Of a stretch of 40,866 bases of DNA, positions 1 to 7,562 are shown piece by piece. The translations under genes and the position numbers were made by a program. Position 1 is the first letter of the stretch. The number at the start of each line of letters is the position of its first letter. The stretch comes from Sphingopyxis sp. RIFCSPHIGHO2_12_FULL_65_19 (GTDB lineage Bacteria; Pseudomonadota; Alphaproteobacteria; Sphingomonadales; Sphingomonadaceae). The stretch is taken from the NCBI RefSeq assembly GCF_001830555.1, contig NZ_MIAM01000023.1, forward strand, positions 56,143 to 97,008. The letters run 5' to 3'. The notes under the pieces are model-generated. The model saw only the letters and a program-made list of their open reading frames with translations, made no database searches and was not told where the DNA came from.

Positions 1-629
1 CCGTGGTCGCGGGCGTGTGCGACGGCTTCATCGGCAACCGGATGCTCAAGCCGCGCCAGGTCGAGGCGATGAAGCTGCTGCTCGAAGGCGCGACGCCGGC
101 GCAGGTCGACAAGGTGCATGTCGAATTCGGGATGCCGATGGGGCCGTTCCAGATGAGCGACCTTGCCGGCGTCGATATCGGCTGGCACCGCGACCCCAAC
201 CGCATCGAAAGCATCCGCGACGCGCTCGCCGCCGAAGGCCGCTGGGGACAGAAGAAGCAGGCGGGCTTTTACGATTATGACGAGAAGCGCCAGCCGTCGG
301 AAAGCCCGCGCGTCGCCGAGATCATCGAGGAATTCCGGACGAAGGAAGGCGTCGAAAAACGCGAGATCACCGATCAGGAGATTATTGAGCGCACGCTTTA
401 TCCGATGGTCAACGAAGGCGCGCTGATCCTGTCCGAAGGCAAGGCGCAGCGCGCGTCGGACATCGATGTCGTGTGGATCTATGGCTATGGCTGGCCGGTC
501 TATCGCGGCGGCCCGATGTTCTGGGCCGGACTGGAAGGCACCGACAAGATCGTCACGGCGCTGGAAAAGCACGGGTTCGAGATCGCGCCGTTGCTGAAAG
601 AGAAAGCAGAGGCGAAGTCGGGCTTCTAA
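1..629 (+). CDS. 3-hydroxyacyl-CoA dehydrogenase, C-terminal part (5' truncated by window edge)
   Basis: This is the last 208 or so residues of a fatty-acid beta-oxidation multifunctional protein (FadB/FadJ type) that oxidises 3-hydroxyacyl-CoA to 3-ketoacyl-CoA with NAD. The reading frame is already open at base 3 and the real start lies upstream. [10 protein letters not shown] near the left edge matches the hinge after the NAD-binding domain, where the family has a GFIxNR motif. Two helical C-terminal dehydrogenase domains follow: the first around [17 protein letters not shown], the second around [15 protein letters not shown] and [14 protein letters not shown]. The gene ends in TAA and is followed by a strong intrinsic terminator. 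Whether a crotonase domain is fused at the N-terminus cannot be seen. Confidence in the family is high; exact subfamily is uncertain. Confidence 0.9.
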   Translation, partial: VVAGVCDGFIGNRMLKPRQVEAMKLLLEGATPAQVDKVHVEFGMPMGPFQMSDLAGVDIGWHRDPNRIESIRDALAAEGRWGQKKQAGFYDYDEKRQPSESPRVAEIIEEFRTKEGVEKREITDQEIIERTLYPMVNEGALILSEGKAQRASDIDVVWIYGYGWPVYRGGPMFWAGLEGTDKIVTALEKHGFEIAPLLKEKAEAKSGF

Positions 630-651
630 GCCCCGTCCGCTTACGAAAAGC

Positions 652-690
652 AGGCCGTCTGTCCCAGCGCGGGGCAGGCGGCCTTTCTTT
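652..690 (+). terminator. Rho-independent terminator after the hydroxyacyl-CoA dehydrogenase gene
   Basis: A 14-bp stem (652-665 pairing with 671-684, including two G-U pairs) encloses a five-base loop and is followed by a T-rich run (TTTCTTTT). It starts 22 bases after the stop codon of the upstream gene. Confidence 0.85.
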
Positions 691-772
691 TGCTTCGCGA
701 CCGCCACAGGTGCGACCGGAAACTTGCGATACAGGGTTAAAGCGGTGGCAACACCTGCCGTTACGGCAGAAT

Positions 773-1009
773 ATGAACGCCATGTCCCTCCTCGCCGTCC
801 TTCTGCTTTCCGGCAGCGTGCCGACATCGGCCCCGGTGGCGACGCCGAAAGCGACGGCGGTCGGGATTGCGCGGGCGCGCATCCTGTCACCCGCCGAGGT
901 GCGGCGTGTCGGGGACCGGATCGAGGTGAGGACGGGCGAGCGCAAGGCCCCGACGCAGGTGCATCGCACCGAACGCCGCGAGGGCGGCGAGACGGCGGAC
1001 TTTTACTAG
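773..1009 (+). CDS. Small exported protein of unknown function (78 aa)
   Basis: I do not recognise this protein. It begins with a short hydrophobic stretch (MNAMSLLAVLLLSGSVPTSA) that looks like a signal peptide. A charged remainder follows, rich in Arg, Glu and Thr, with ARILSPAEVRRVGDRIEVR in the middle. I chose the ATG at 773 because the longer in-frame extension reads back through the terminator and into the previous gene. It lies between the terminator at 652-690 and a large inverted repeat at 1027-1098, so it is probably a single-gene transcript convergent with mmsB. Signal peptide and good spacing favour a real gene; there is no homology evidence. Confidence 0.55.
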   Translation: MNAMSLLAVLLLSGSVPTSAPVATPKATAVGIARARILSPAEVRRVGDRIEVRTGERKAPTQVHRTERREGGETADFY

Positions 1010-1026
1010 CGGACCACGCCAACGCC

Positions 1027-1098
1027 CGTTCGTGTCGAGCGAAGTCGACACACACCAGAACAGCGCCAGACGCATCTCGACGTCGCTCGATGCGAACG
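1027..1098. repeat. Large imperfect inverted repeat between convergent genes
   Basis: Bases 1027-1048 (CGTTCGTGTCGAGCGAAGTC and two more bases) are nearly the reverse complement of 1077-1098 (19 of 22 positions), separated by 28 bases. It sits exactly between the + strand small gene and the - strand mmsB, so the hairpin could terminate both. I recall repeats with the TCGAGCGAAGTCGA core as a common dispersed intergenic element of sphingomonads; that part is from memory, not seen here, since only one copy is in the window. Confidence 0.75.
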
Positions 1099-1115
1099 GC
1101 GTTGGGTGTAATGCG

Positions 1116-1991
1116 TCAACCCTGCAACGTCTGGATAATCGCCGAGAAGTCGCGGCCATGCTTGTCGGCCTCCACAAAGGCCTCATAGAGTTCGCGTGCC
1201 TTCGATCCCATCGGGACGTCGGCGTCGACGCTTGCCGCGGCCTCCATCGCGAGCCGGAGATCCTTGAGCATCAGCGCCGCGGCAAACCCGCCCTTATAGT
1301 CATTGTCGGCGGGCGTCGTCGGGCCGACACCGGGCAGCGGCGCGTAGCTGGTCAGCGACCAGCATTGCCCCGACGACACGCTGGCGATGTCGAAGAATTT
1401 CTGGGGGTCGAGCCCGAGCTTCTGCGCGAGCGCGAGCGTTTCGCACGTCGCGACCATCGACGCGCCGAGGAGCATGTTGTTGCATATTTTCGCGCCCTGC
1501 CCCGCACCGGCATCGCCGGCGTGGATCACCGCCTTGCCCATTTTCGCGAGGATGGGCTCGGCGCGCGCAAAACCCTCGTCGGTGCCGCCGACCATGAAGG
1601 TCAGCGTTCCGGCATTGGCGGCGGCGATGCCGCCCGACACCGGCGCGTCGACGGCAACGAGGCCCTTGGCGGTCGCGGCCTCGATATTCGCGCGCGCGGT
1701 GGCGACGTCGATCGTCGAGCAGTCGAGGAGCAAGGTCCCCGGTGCGGCGTTCAGGAAAACATCGGCTTCATAGACCGAGGCGACATGCTTGCCCGCGGGG
1801 AGCATGGTGACGATGGCTTCGGCACCGGTCACCGCTTCGGCGGCGGATGCGGCGCGGGTGCAGCCTGCCTCAACAGCGCGCACGAGCGCGTCTTCGCTAA
1901 GGTCGAAAGCGCGCACCTCATGGCCCGCCTTCGCGAGATTTGCGGCCATGCCGCCGCCCATGTTGCCGAGTCCGATAAAGGCGATTTTCAT
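1116..1991 (-). CDS. mmsB: 3-hydroxyisobutyrate dehydrogenase
   Basis: This 291-residue enzyme oxidises 3-hydroxyisobutyrate to methylmalonate semialdehyde with NAD, the fifth step of valine breakdown after the keto acid. The N-terminal Rossmann fold shows GLGNMGGGMAANL at residues 7-19 and an acidic D30 that favours NAD. The substrate-binding motif DAPVSGG is at 115-121, and the catalytic lysine is K168 in GAKICNNMLLG. Length is normal for the family. Its ATG overlaps the stop of the 89-residue membrane-protein gene (ATGA), so it is translated as the last gene of the minus-strand valine operon. The pathway genes around it strongly support the assignment over other beta-hydroxyacid dehydrogenases. 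Confidence 0.93.
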   Translation of the reverse strand: MKIAFIGLGNMGGGMAANLAKAGHEVRAFDLSEDALVRAVEAGCTRAASAAEAVTGAEAIVTMLPAGKHVASVYEADVFLNAAPGTLLLDCSTIDVATARANIEAATAKGLVAVDAPVSGGIAAANAGTLTFMVGGTDEGFARAEPILAKMGKAVIHAGDAGAGQGAKICNNMLLGASMVATCETLALAQKLGLDPQKFFDIASVSSGQCWSLTSYAPLPGVGPTTPADNDYKGGFAAALMLKDLRLAMEAAASVDADVPMGSKARELYEAFVEADKHGRDFSAIIQTLQG

Positions 1992-2257
1992 AACATTTCC
2001 AATTCACCGAGAATGACAATGATGCCGAGAAAGGCAAAGATGGGGCCAAGTATGAAACCGAGAATGGCCTGAAGATATTTGAGGAACCAATCAATCCTTG
2101 TCGTGGGCAGCGGCTCCTCGCCCGTTGCCTTAACAATGGCCGCCTCGAGAATGCTGATCGTCTCTTCTTTCCGGTATCGCCAGTGATTCCACCCGACCCA
2201 TAAGAGCAGCAGGCCCATCGCCAGATAACCGATACCGGCGATCACCGCCCCTTCCAC
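1988..2257 (-). CDS. Small two-helix membrane protein of unknown function (89 aa)
   Basis: Two hydrophobic segments (about residues 5-22, [14 protein letters not shown], and about 61-87, [24 protein letters not shown]) flank a charged central loop with [19 protein letters not shown]. It therefore looks like a hairpin inner-membrane protein. I do not recognise the family. It overlaps the enoyl-CoA hydratase gene by 16 bases upstream and mmsB by 4 bases downstream, which makes translation as part of the operon very likely and argues against a spurious reading frame. A role in valine catabolism is not indicated by its sequence. Confidence 0.75.
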   Translation of the reverse strand: MEGAVIAGIGYLAMGLLLLWVGWNHWRYRKEETISILEAAIVKATGEEPLPTTRIDWFLKYLQAILGFILGPIFAFLGIIVILGELEML

Positions 2258-3024
2258 ACGCCCTCGCGTTTCTCGATGAACGCGGCCATGCCCTCGGCCT
2301 TGTCCTCGGTCGCCGCCAAAATCTGGAACAGGCGGCGTTCGTAGATCAGCCCCTGATCGAGCGTCGTTTCGAACGCGGCGTTGACCATGTCCTTGTTCAC
2401 CATCGCGGCCATCGGCGGCATCGCGGCGATGACGGTTGCGGTCTTCACCGCTTCGTCGACCAGCGACTCATGCGGCACGACGCGCGCGACGAGACCCGAA
2501 CGCTCGGCTTCGGCGGCGTCCATCATCCGGCCGGTGAGGCACATTTCCATCGCCTTCGCCTTGCCGATCGCGCGGGTCAAGCGCTGCGACCCGCCCATGC
2601 CGGGGGCAACGCCGAGCTTGATTTCGGGCTGGCCGAATTTCGCCTTGTCCGACGCGATGATGAAGTCGGCCATCATCGCCAGCTCGCAGCCGCCGCCGAG
2701 CGCGAAGCCGCCCACCGCAGCGATCCACGGCTTGCGCACCTTTTTCACGAAATCGCTCGTCCATTTCGAGAAGAAGTCCTCGAGGTAGAAATCGGACGCG
2801 GGCTTGTCGGCCATTTCCTTGATGTCGGCGCCCGCGGCGAACGCCTTGTCGCCCGCGCCGGTGAGCACGGCGCAGCGCTGGCCGGGGTCGGCTTCATAGG
2901 CGGCGAAGGCGCCGATCAGATCGTCGAGAACGCTGGAATTGAGCGCATTCAGCGCCTGCGGGCGGTTGAGCGTCACGAGCGTGACGGCGCCGCGCGTTTC
3001 GACAAGGAGGGTTTCGTAGGTCAT
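2242..3024 (-). CDS. Enoyl-CoA hydratase (probable methacrylyl-CoA hydratase)
   Basis: This 260-residue crotonase-family enzyme adds water to enoyl-CoA; in this operon the expected substrate is methacrylyl-CoA, giving 3-hydroxyisobutyryl-CoA. The oxyanion-hole segment AAGADIKEM is at about 63-71. Both catalytic glutamates of true hydratases are present: E114 in [12 protein letters not shown] and E134 in [16 protein letters not shown]. That pattern separates it from isomerases and from the neighbouring hydrolase. The ATG at 3024 has a GGAG about 9 bases upstream. It is preceded by a palindromic repeat (3053-3109) within the operon. Broad acyl specificity is possible; the valine assignment rests on context. 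Confidence 0.9.
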   Translation of the reverse strand: MTYETLLVETRGAVTLVTLNRPQALNALNSSVLDDLIGAFAAYEADPGQRCAVLTGAGDKAFAAGADIKEMADKPASDFYLEDFFSKWTSDFVKKVRKPWIAAVGGFALGGGCELAMMADFIIASDKAKFGQPEIKLGVAPGMGGSQRLTRAIGKAKAMEMCLTGRMMDAAEAERSGLVARVVPHESLVDEAVKTATVIAAMPPMAAMVNKDMVNAAFETTLDQGLIYERRLFQILAATEDKAEGMAAFIEKREGVWKGR

Positions 3025-3052
3025 TCTCTTAGTCTCCAGATAATCGTAGCCG

Positions 3053-3109
3053 CGGACTTGATCAGGTATCCATGACCGCGTGGCTCCCGGATCAAGTCCG
3101 GGGTGACGA
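3053..3109. repeat. Palindromic intergenic repeat, copy 1
   Basis: One of three related elements in the window (others at 23203-23280 and 35926-36003). The shared parts are GGACTTGATC-x-GG-x-ATCCA on the left and CCCGGATCAAGTCCGGGGTG on the right, which pair imperfectly. This copy lacks the leading CCTTCGTCCTGCC of the others. It sits inside the valine operon, between the hydrolase and hydratase genes. Confidence 0.8.
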
Positions 3110-3111
3110 AG

Positions 3112-4158
3112 TCAGGGGAGCGGGGTCCATTTCTCGTTTTCAGGCAGCGGCGCGAAGATCGCGTCGATCCAGTCTTCGGTCACCGCCTCAGGCGTCGGCG
3201 GGTCCCATTTCGGGCTGTTGTCCTTGTCGACAATCAGCGCGCGGACGCCCTCGATAAAATCGTGCATCTGAACGACGCGGCTGCCGATCGCATATTCCTG
3301 GCGCATCTGCTCGGCGAAGTCGTGCATCTCGCCGCCTTCCTTGAGCTGGCGGAGCGCCACCTTGCACGTCTGCGGGCTTTTGGTTCGCAGCGTCGCGAGT
3401 TCCTTTGCGGCCCACTCACCGCCGTCGGCTTCGAGCGCGGCGAGAATATCCTCATAGGTATCGCTCGCGAACAGGCGGTTGATCCGTTCGATATGCTGGG
3501 TGATCGCGGCGGGCGGCGCGGTGACCGACAGCTCGCCCAAGATGCCGCCGATGCGGCCCGGATCGACCGCGATCCGCGCCTTGGCATCGTCGAGATTTTC
3601 AGACGGCAGATAATGCGTCGCGAGACCAAGCGCCAAACACTCCGCGCCGTCGAGCCGCGCGCCGGTAAGCGCGAGATAGACGCCGACGCGCCCCTCGAGT
3701 CGCGGCAGATACCAGCCGCCGCCCACGTCGGGGAACAGGCCGATCCCCGTCTCGGGCATGGCGAAGCGCGTATGTTCGGTCGCGACGCGGTATTTCGCCG
3801 GCTGGGAAATCCCGACCCCGCCGCCCATGGTGATGCCGTCCATGAAAGCGACGACGGGCTTCGGATAGGTGAACAGCAGGTGGTTGAGGCGATATTCGGT
3901 GTGGAAGAAAGCGCGCGCCTCCTTGCCGTCCTTCGCGCCGCTTTCCGCGAGCATGCGGATGTCGCCGCCGGCGCAGAAGCCGCGCCCTTCGCTGTGGTCG
4001 ATCGTCACCGCGTCGACCGCATCATCGCCGCGCCATTTGACGAGCGCGTCGATCATCGCGTCGCACATGGCGAGATTGAGCGCGTGGATCGCCTTGGGGC
4101 GATTGACCGAAATGCAGCCGACGCGAACGTCGGTCGAAATCAGGACGTCTTCGGTCAT
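3112..4158 (-). CDS. 3-hydroxyisobutyryl-CoA hydrolase
   Basis: This 348-residue member of the crotonase superfamily cleaves 3-hydroxyisobutyryl-CoA to free 3-hydroxyisobutyrate and CoA. It is longer than the true hydratase next door, as expected for HIBCH-type enzymes. GGDIRMLAESG at about 64-74 and MGGGVGISQPAKYRVA at about 111-126 form the CoA/oxyanion region. The hydrolase-specific residues E136 (AMPETGIG) and D144 (FPDVGGG) are present. Its start overlaps the upstream acyl-CoA dehydrogenase stop by 4 bases (ATGA). Together with that gene, the hydratase, mmsB and mmsA it completes the valine pathway. Confidence 0.92.
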   Translation of the reverse strand: MTEDVLISTDVRVGCISVNRPKAIHALNLAMCDAMIDALVKWRGDDAVDAVTIDHSEGRGFCAGGDIRMLAESGAKDGKEARAFFHTEYRLNHLLFTYPKPVVAFMDGITMGGGVGISQPAKYRVATEHTRFAMPETGIGLFPDVGGGWYLPRLEGRVGVYLALTGARLDGAECLALGLATHYLPSENLDDAKARIAVDPGRIGGILGELSVTAPPAAITQHIERINRLFASDTYEDILAALEADGGEWAAKELATLRTKSPQTCKVALRQLKEGGEMHDFAEQMRQEYAIGSRVVQMHDFIEGVRALIVDKDNSPKWDPPTPEAVTEDWIDAIFAPLPENEKWTPLP

Positions 4159-5300
4159 TGGCGCAGCAGGTCCCTTCCGACAATCATCCGCATCACCTGG
4201 TTGGTGCCCTCAAGGATCGAATGGACGCGCAGGTCGCGCCAGAACCGCTCGATCGGATAGTCGCGCAGATAGCCATAGCCGCCGAACAATTGCAGCGCGT
4301 CGTTGACGATCTTGCTGCCATTGTCGGTCGCGAGGCGCTTTGCCATCGCCGAGAAGCGCGACTTGTCGGGGGCGTTAGCGGTGACCTTGGCCGCAGCCAT
4401 ATAGAGCAGCGCCCGCGCGGCTTCGAGGTCGGTCGCCATGTCGGCGAGCATGAACTGGGTGTTCTGGAAATCGGCGATCGGCTGGCCGAACTGCTGGCGA
4501 TCCTTGGTATAGGCGACCGCCTCGTCCAGGCAGCGCTGCGCGCCGCCGAGCGAGCAGGCGCCGATGTTCAAACGCCCGCCGTCGAGCCCGGCCATCGCAA
4601 AGCGGAAGCCGTCGCCTTCGGCGCCGACGAGATTTTCGGCGGGCACGCGGCAATCCTCGAAGATCACCTGGGCGGTCGGCGAAGCATTCCAGCCGAGTTT
4701 TTTCTCGGGCGCCCCGAAGCTCAGACCCGGCGTGTCCTTTTCGATGACCAGACAGCTGATCCCTTTGGATTTTTCCTCGCTGGTGCGGACCATGCAGACA
4801 TAGATGTCGTTATAACCCGCGCCCGAGATGAACTGCTTCGTGCCATTGAGCACATAATGGTCGCCGTCCTTCTTCGCCGTGGTCTTGAGCGCCGCGGCGT
4901 CGGAGCCCGAGCCGGGTTCGGTCAGGCAATAGCTCGCGATCTTTTCCATGCTGACGAGGTCGGGCAGGAAGCGATCCTTGATCGCGGCGCCGCCGAAGCG
5001 GTCGATCATCCACGCCGCCATATTGTGGATCGAGATATAGGCGCTGGTCGCGGGGCAGCCATAGGCCATCGCCTCCATGATCAGCGCCGCCTCCATCCGG
5101 CCGAGCCCGATCCCGCCCGATTCCTCGACAACGTAAATCGCGCCGAAGCCCAGCTCGCCCGCCGCCTTCCACACGTCGACGGGATAATGATGTTTCTCGT
5201 CCCATTCGGCCGCGAACGGCGTGATGCGATCGGCGGTGAATTTGCGCGCCATATCCTGGATGGCGAGCTGGTCGTCGGTAAGCTGGAACTGGTCGGTCAT
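4155..5300 (-). CDS. Acyl-CoA dehydrogenase (probable isobutyryl-CoA dehydrogenase)
   Basis: FAD-dependent enzyme of about 381 residues that would oxidise isobutyryl-CoA to methacrylyl-CoA and pass electrons to ETF. The N-terminal helical domain starts at FQLTDDQLAIQDMARKF. The flavin/substrate region reads YCLTEPGSGSDAAALKT and NGTKQFISGAGYNDIY. The C-terminal catalytic-base segment is ILEGTNQVMR with E364. I chose the ATG at 5300 because GAGA lies about 7 bases ahead of it; the in-frame ATG at 5306 overlaps the upstream stop but has its GAGAA too close. A further upstream start would run through the RidA gene. Specificity for isobutyryl-CoA is inferred from the operon. Confidence 0.9.
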   Translation of the reverse strand: MTDQFQLTDDQLAIQDMARKFTADRITPFAAEWDEKHHYPVDVWKAAGELGFGAIYVVEESGGIGLGRMEAALIMEAMAYGCPATSAYISIHNMAAWMIDRFGGAAIKDRFLPDLVSMEKIASYCLTEPGSGSDAAALKTTAKKDGDHYVLNGTKQFISGAGYNDIYVCMVRTSEEKSKGISCLVIEKDTPGLSFGAPEKKLGWNASPTAQVIFEDCRVPAENLVGAEGDGFRFAMAGLDGGRLNIGACSLGGAQRCLDEAVAYTKDRQQFGQPIADFQNTQFMLADMATDLEAARALLYMAAAKVTANAPDKSRFSAMAKRLATDNGSKIVNDALQLFGGYGYLRDYPIERFWRDLRVHSILEGTNQVMRMIVGRDLLRQ

Positions 5301-5302
5301 GG

Positions 5303-5698
5303 TCATTTCTCGATAATGGCTTCGGCTTCGATTTCGACTTTCCATTCGGGGCGGATCAGCGCGGGCACAACCAGCATTGTCGATGCCGGTCGGATATTTT
5401 TGAATGCCGATCCATGCGCCTGCCCCACCAGATCGGCGTCGGCGGCGTCGGTGATATACATGCGCGTGCGCACGACATCGGCGAAGCTGCCGCCGAGCGC
5501 CTCAAGCGCCTCGCCGATGATCGCGATGCAGCGCGCCGCCTGTGCCCCGGCGTCGCCGGGGGTCGAGCTGCCGTCGGACTCGATCGGTGCGCAGCCCGCG
5601 ACGTCGATGCGGTTTCCAATGCGAACCGCACGGCTGTAGCCGTAGACGGGTTCGAACGGGGACGCCGAGCTGTGGTTGCGGCGGCTGGAATCAGCCAC
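5303..5698 (-). CDS. RidA/YjgF-family protein
   Basis: About 131 residues with the RidA fold: YSRAVRIGNRIDVAG at the N-terminal strand, ALGGSFADVVRTRMYITD in the middle, and the C-terminal signature RPASTMLVVPALIRPEWKVEIEAEAI. RidA proteins hydrolyse reactive enamine/imine intermediates, but this belongs to a wider family and its substrate is unknown. No ATG fits well: the track ATG at 5740 would overlap the upstream gene by 50 bases. A GTG at 5698 overlaps the upstream stop by only 8 bases (GTGGCTGA) and gives a normal length, so I chose it. It is immediately upstream of the acyl-CoA dehydrogenase gene, so it is cotranscribed with valine catabolism. Confidence 0.82.
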   Translation of the reverse strand: MADSSRRNHSSASPFEPVYGYSRAVRIGNRIDVAGCAPIESDGSSTPGDAGAQAARCIAIIGEALEALGGSFADVVRTRMYITDAADADLVGQAHGSAFKNIRPASTMLVVPALIRPEWKVEIEAEAIIEK

Positions 5699-5996
5699 AG
5701 CTGACCTGCGTGATCGTGTAGGCGTCATCGTAGAGGACATTCACGCGGTCCTGGCGATAATCCATCGTCATCGCCGAGCGCGGCGGGCCCCAGCGCAGCG
5801 TGCGTGCGCCCGCGGCCTTCAGGATCGCGCCGCCGATGTCGGGCGTCGCTTTCTGACCGACATAGGATTGCGCGGCGTCGGCCTTGCACGTCATTTCGGC
5901 AGGGGGCGGCGGGGTCGAATCGACGGGCGGGCGCTCTTGCGAACAGGCAGCGAGCGGCAGGACGGCGGCAATTGCCAGAATGCGGATGTCCATCAT
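5691..5996 (-). CDS. I78-type peptidase inhibitor lipoprotein
   Basis: This is a 101-residue precursor with a lipoprotein signal (LAIAAVLPLAAC, cysteine as the lipid site) and a proline-rich linker. The C-terminal domain matches the I78 inhibitor family: CKADAAQSYVGQKATPDIGG, then GARTLRWGPP, MTMDYRQDRVNV and a terminal ITQVSCG. The two domain cysteines probably form a disulfide. The family inhibits serine proteases; a periplasmic or outer-membrane-anchored protective role is inferred. The ATG at 5996 (or the adjacent one at 5993) is preceded by AGGGAG at suitable distance. It lies between a lipoprotein gene and the RidA gene in the same minus-strand run. Confidence 0.85.
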   Translation of the reverse strand: MMDIRILAIAAVLPLAACSQERPPVDSTPPPPAEMTCKADAAQSYVGQKATPDIGGAILKAAGARTLRWGPPRSAMTMDYRQDRVNVLYDDAYTITQVSCG

Positions 5997-6018
5997 GTGT
6001 CTCCCTTTCAAAAAACGA

Positions 6019-6555
6019 TCAACCGGCGCAGCGCGTATAGCGCATCGCACCCGCCGCGGCACCCTCGCCCGAATCGCGGCGGACGAGCGTCTTGCCGCCG
6101 TCCGCAAGATTGAGCTGCATCCGCCGGTCCCATTCGACGCCCTCGCCGCTGAACTTATAGTCCGCGACGATCCGGTTCGCGTCGCTGTCGCGAACGCGCG
6201 CCAGTTCGCCGTGCGATTCATAAAAGCGCAGGTTCGTCGCATCGATCGTCAGCGCGGTGAGGTCAGTGCCCTTCTTCGCGGTGCAATCGGCCGCCTTGAG
6301 CGCCCACCGGCCGCGGATCGCAGGGGGAATGGCCTTGCCATCGCCGATCGTGTCGGTTTCGGGCGCCGGCGACGTTTTGTCGGTTGTATCGGGCAGGTCC
6401 GCATCGACCGTCGCGGGTGCTTCGGCGCGCGCGGACGGCCGGGACGGTTCCGGCGCTCCGATCGAAGCGCTGGCTTCGGGGCCCGCTTCCTCATCCTTGC
6501 CGCCACTGCACGCGGCGAGCAGCAGCAAAGTGGCGAGCGGCATCAAGCGGGTCAT
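6019..6555 (-). CDS. Lipoprotein of unknown function
   Basis: About 178 residues. The N-terminus is a lipoprotein signal (LMPLATLLLLAAC followed by SGGKDEE). A low-complexity Pro/Ala/Glu/Asp-rich linker extends to about residue 95. The folded C-terminal part starts at AIPPAIRGRWALKAADCT and ends MRYTRCAG, with two cysteines that may pair. I do not recognise a named domain. The ATG at 6555 has GGAG 7 bases upstream, which decides against the in-frame TTG at 6561. It is 22 bases upstream of the I78 inhibitor gene, and the two may be a functional pair of envelope proteins, which is a guess from adjacency. Confidence 0.75.
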   Translation of the reverse strand: MTRLMPLATLLLLAACSGGKDEEAGPEASASIGAPEPSRPSARAEAPATVDADLPDTTDKTSPAPETDTIGDGKAIPPAIRGRWALKAADCTAKKGTDLTALTIDATNLRFYESHGELARVRDSDANRIVADYKFSGEGVEWDRRMQLNLADGGKTLVRRDSGEGAAAGAMRYTRCAG

Positions 6556-6616
6556 CGACAATCTCCTTCGAGAGGAGAAATGCCCGGCGCGGCGGCGGGT
6601 TTCATCGCGCGCATCA

Positions 6617-7555
6617 TCATTCGGCGCCGCTTTCGCCCAGCACCTTGTCGCGGAACAGTGCGGTCGCGAGATCGGTCTGGTTATACCGATACCAGCGCGG
6701 CGCGGGCACCCCCGCCTGCCAAGCCAGCGCCTCGGTCAGCGTCCCTTGCGCCGATGGCACGTCAGGCATCGCCCGCCCGATCGGGTCGGCATAAGCCGTA
6801 TCGGCGCTGACGACGGTCCAGCCGGCCTTGCGCAGCGCGCGAACGAGGTCGGCGATATAAAGCGCGGCGAGGTCGGTTTCGTGGAGCAGCATCACCTGCA
6901 CCGGCTGGCGGCCGGTAACACGCTGCATCATCGCGTCGGCGAAATCGGCCGCCTCGACATGCCAGGTCACATAGAGCTGGCCGAGCGCCTTGCGGTCGAT
7001 CGCCTTGCCGGCGCGCACCGCTTCACGCGTCAGGCTTTCGAGATGCCAGTCCGAGGATTCCGCAGTTACATATCCGTTGCGCAATCCGCGTTCGGTGAGA
7101 CCCGCGCGCAGGGCGTCGCGCTTTGCCTTGTCCTTCCCGCCTTCGTCGAGGAAGGGAAAGCGGAACCAGGGACGATAGCCGGGACGCCCCTTCAGCCACG
7201 CCTCCGCCGCGTCAACGTCGGCGAGATAGGCGGCGGTGTCGGTGGTGCCCAGCCTTTTGTGGCCGTAGCCATGATTCGCGATCACATGCCCCGCGGCGAC
7301 ATAGGCCGCGATGCGCTGTTCGCCGCCAATCCCGTCGCCCTGCCCGATCGCGCCCGGGTTGACGAAGAAGACCGCCTGGGGCGCTTTCGCCTTTTTCAGC
7401 TCGGCGATGATGCGCCGGGTGCGCTCGTCGGGCGTAAAAAAGGCGCCGCGCCCACGCGGGACGTCGTCGAACGACAGCGCGATCATCTTCTGCGCCGCCG
7501 CCGGAACCGGCAGCAGCAACAGCAGCATCAGGGGAAGAAGCAGCCGGCGCAGCAA
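6617..7555 (-). CDS. Exported polysaccharide deacetylase (NodB homology domain)
   Basis: This 312-residue protein with an N-terminal signal peptide (LLLPLMLLLLLPVPAAAQ) belongs to the CE4 deacetylase family. Motif 1 is ALSFDDVP with D30 and D31. The metal-binding histidines are H95 and H99 in NHGYGHK, and motif 3 is FRFPF. CE4 enzymes remove N- or O-acetyl groups from peptidoglycan, chitin or xylan; the substrate here is unknown. The best start is TTG at 7555, 7 bases after the mmsA stop, because it keeps an Arg-Arg n-region; an ATG at 7528 would leave a very short signal. It is cotranscribed with mmsA. Confidence 0.85.
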   Translation of the reverse strand: MLRRLLLPLMLLLLLPVPAAAQKMIALSFDDVPRGRGAFFTPDERTRRIIAELKKAKAPQAVFFVNPGAIGQGDGIGGEQRIAAYVAAGHVIANHGYGHKRLGTTDTAAYLADVDAAEAWLKGRPGYRPWFRFPFLDEGGKDKAKRDALRAGLTERGLRNGYVTAESSDWHLESLTREAVRAGKAIDRKALGQLYVTWHVEAADFADAMMQRVTGRQPVQVMLLHETDLAALYIADLVRALRKAGWTVVSADTAYADPIGRAMPDVPSAQGTLTEALAWQAGVPAPRWYRYNQTDLATALFRDKVLGESGAE

Positions 7556-7562
7556 CGCCGGC

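Noticed and set aside
5699-5740. N-terminal extension of the RidA-family protein from the ATG at 5740
   Set aside because: The extra residues are Ser/Arg-rich, lie inside the upstream inhibitor gene and are not part of the RidA fold. The GTG at 5698 gives the normal length.
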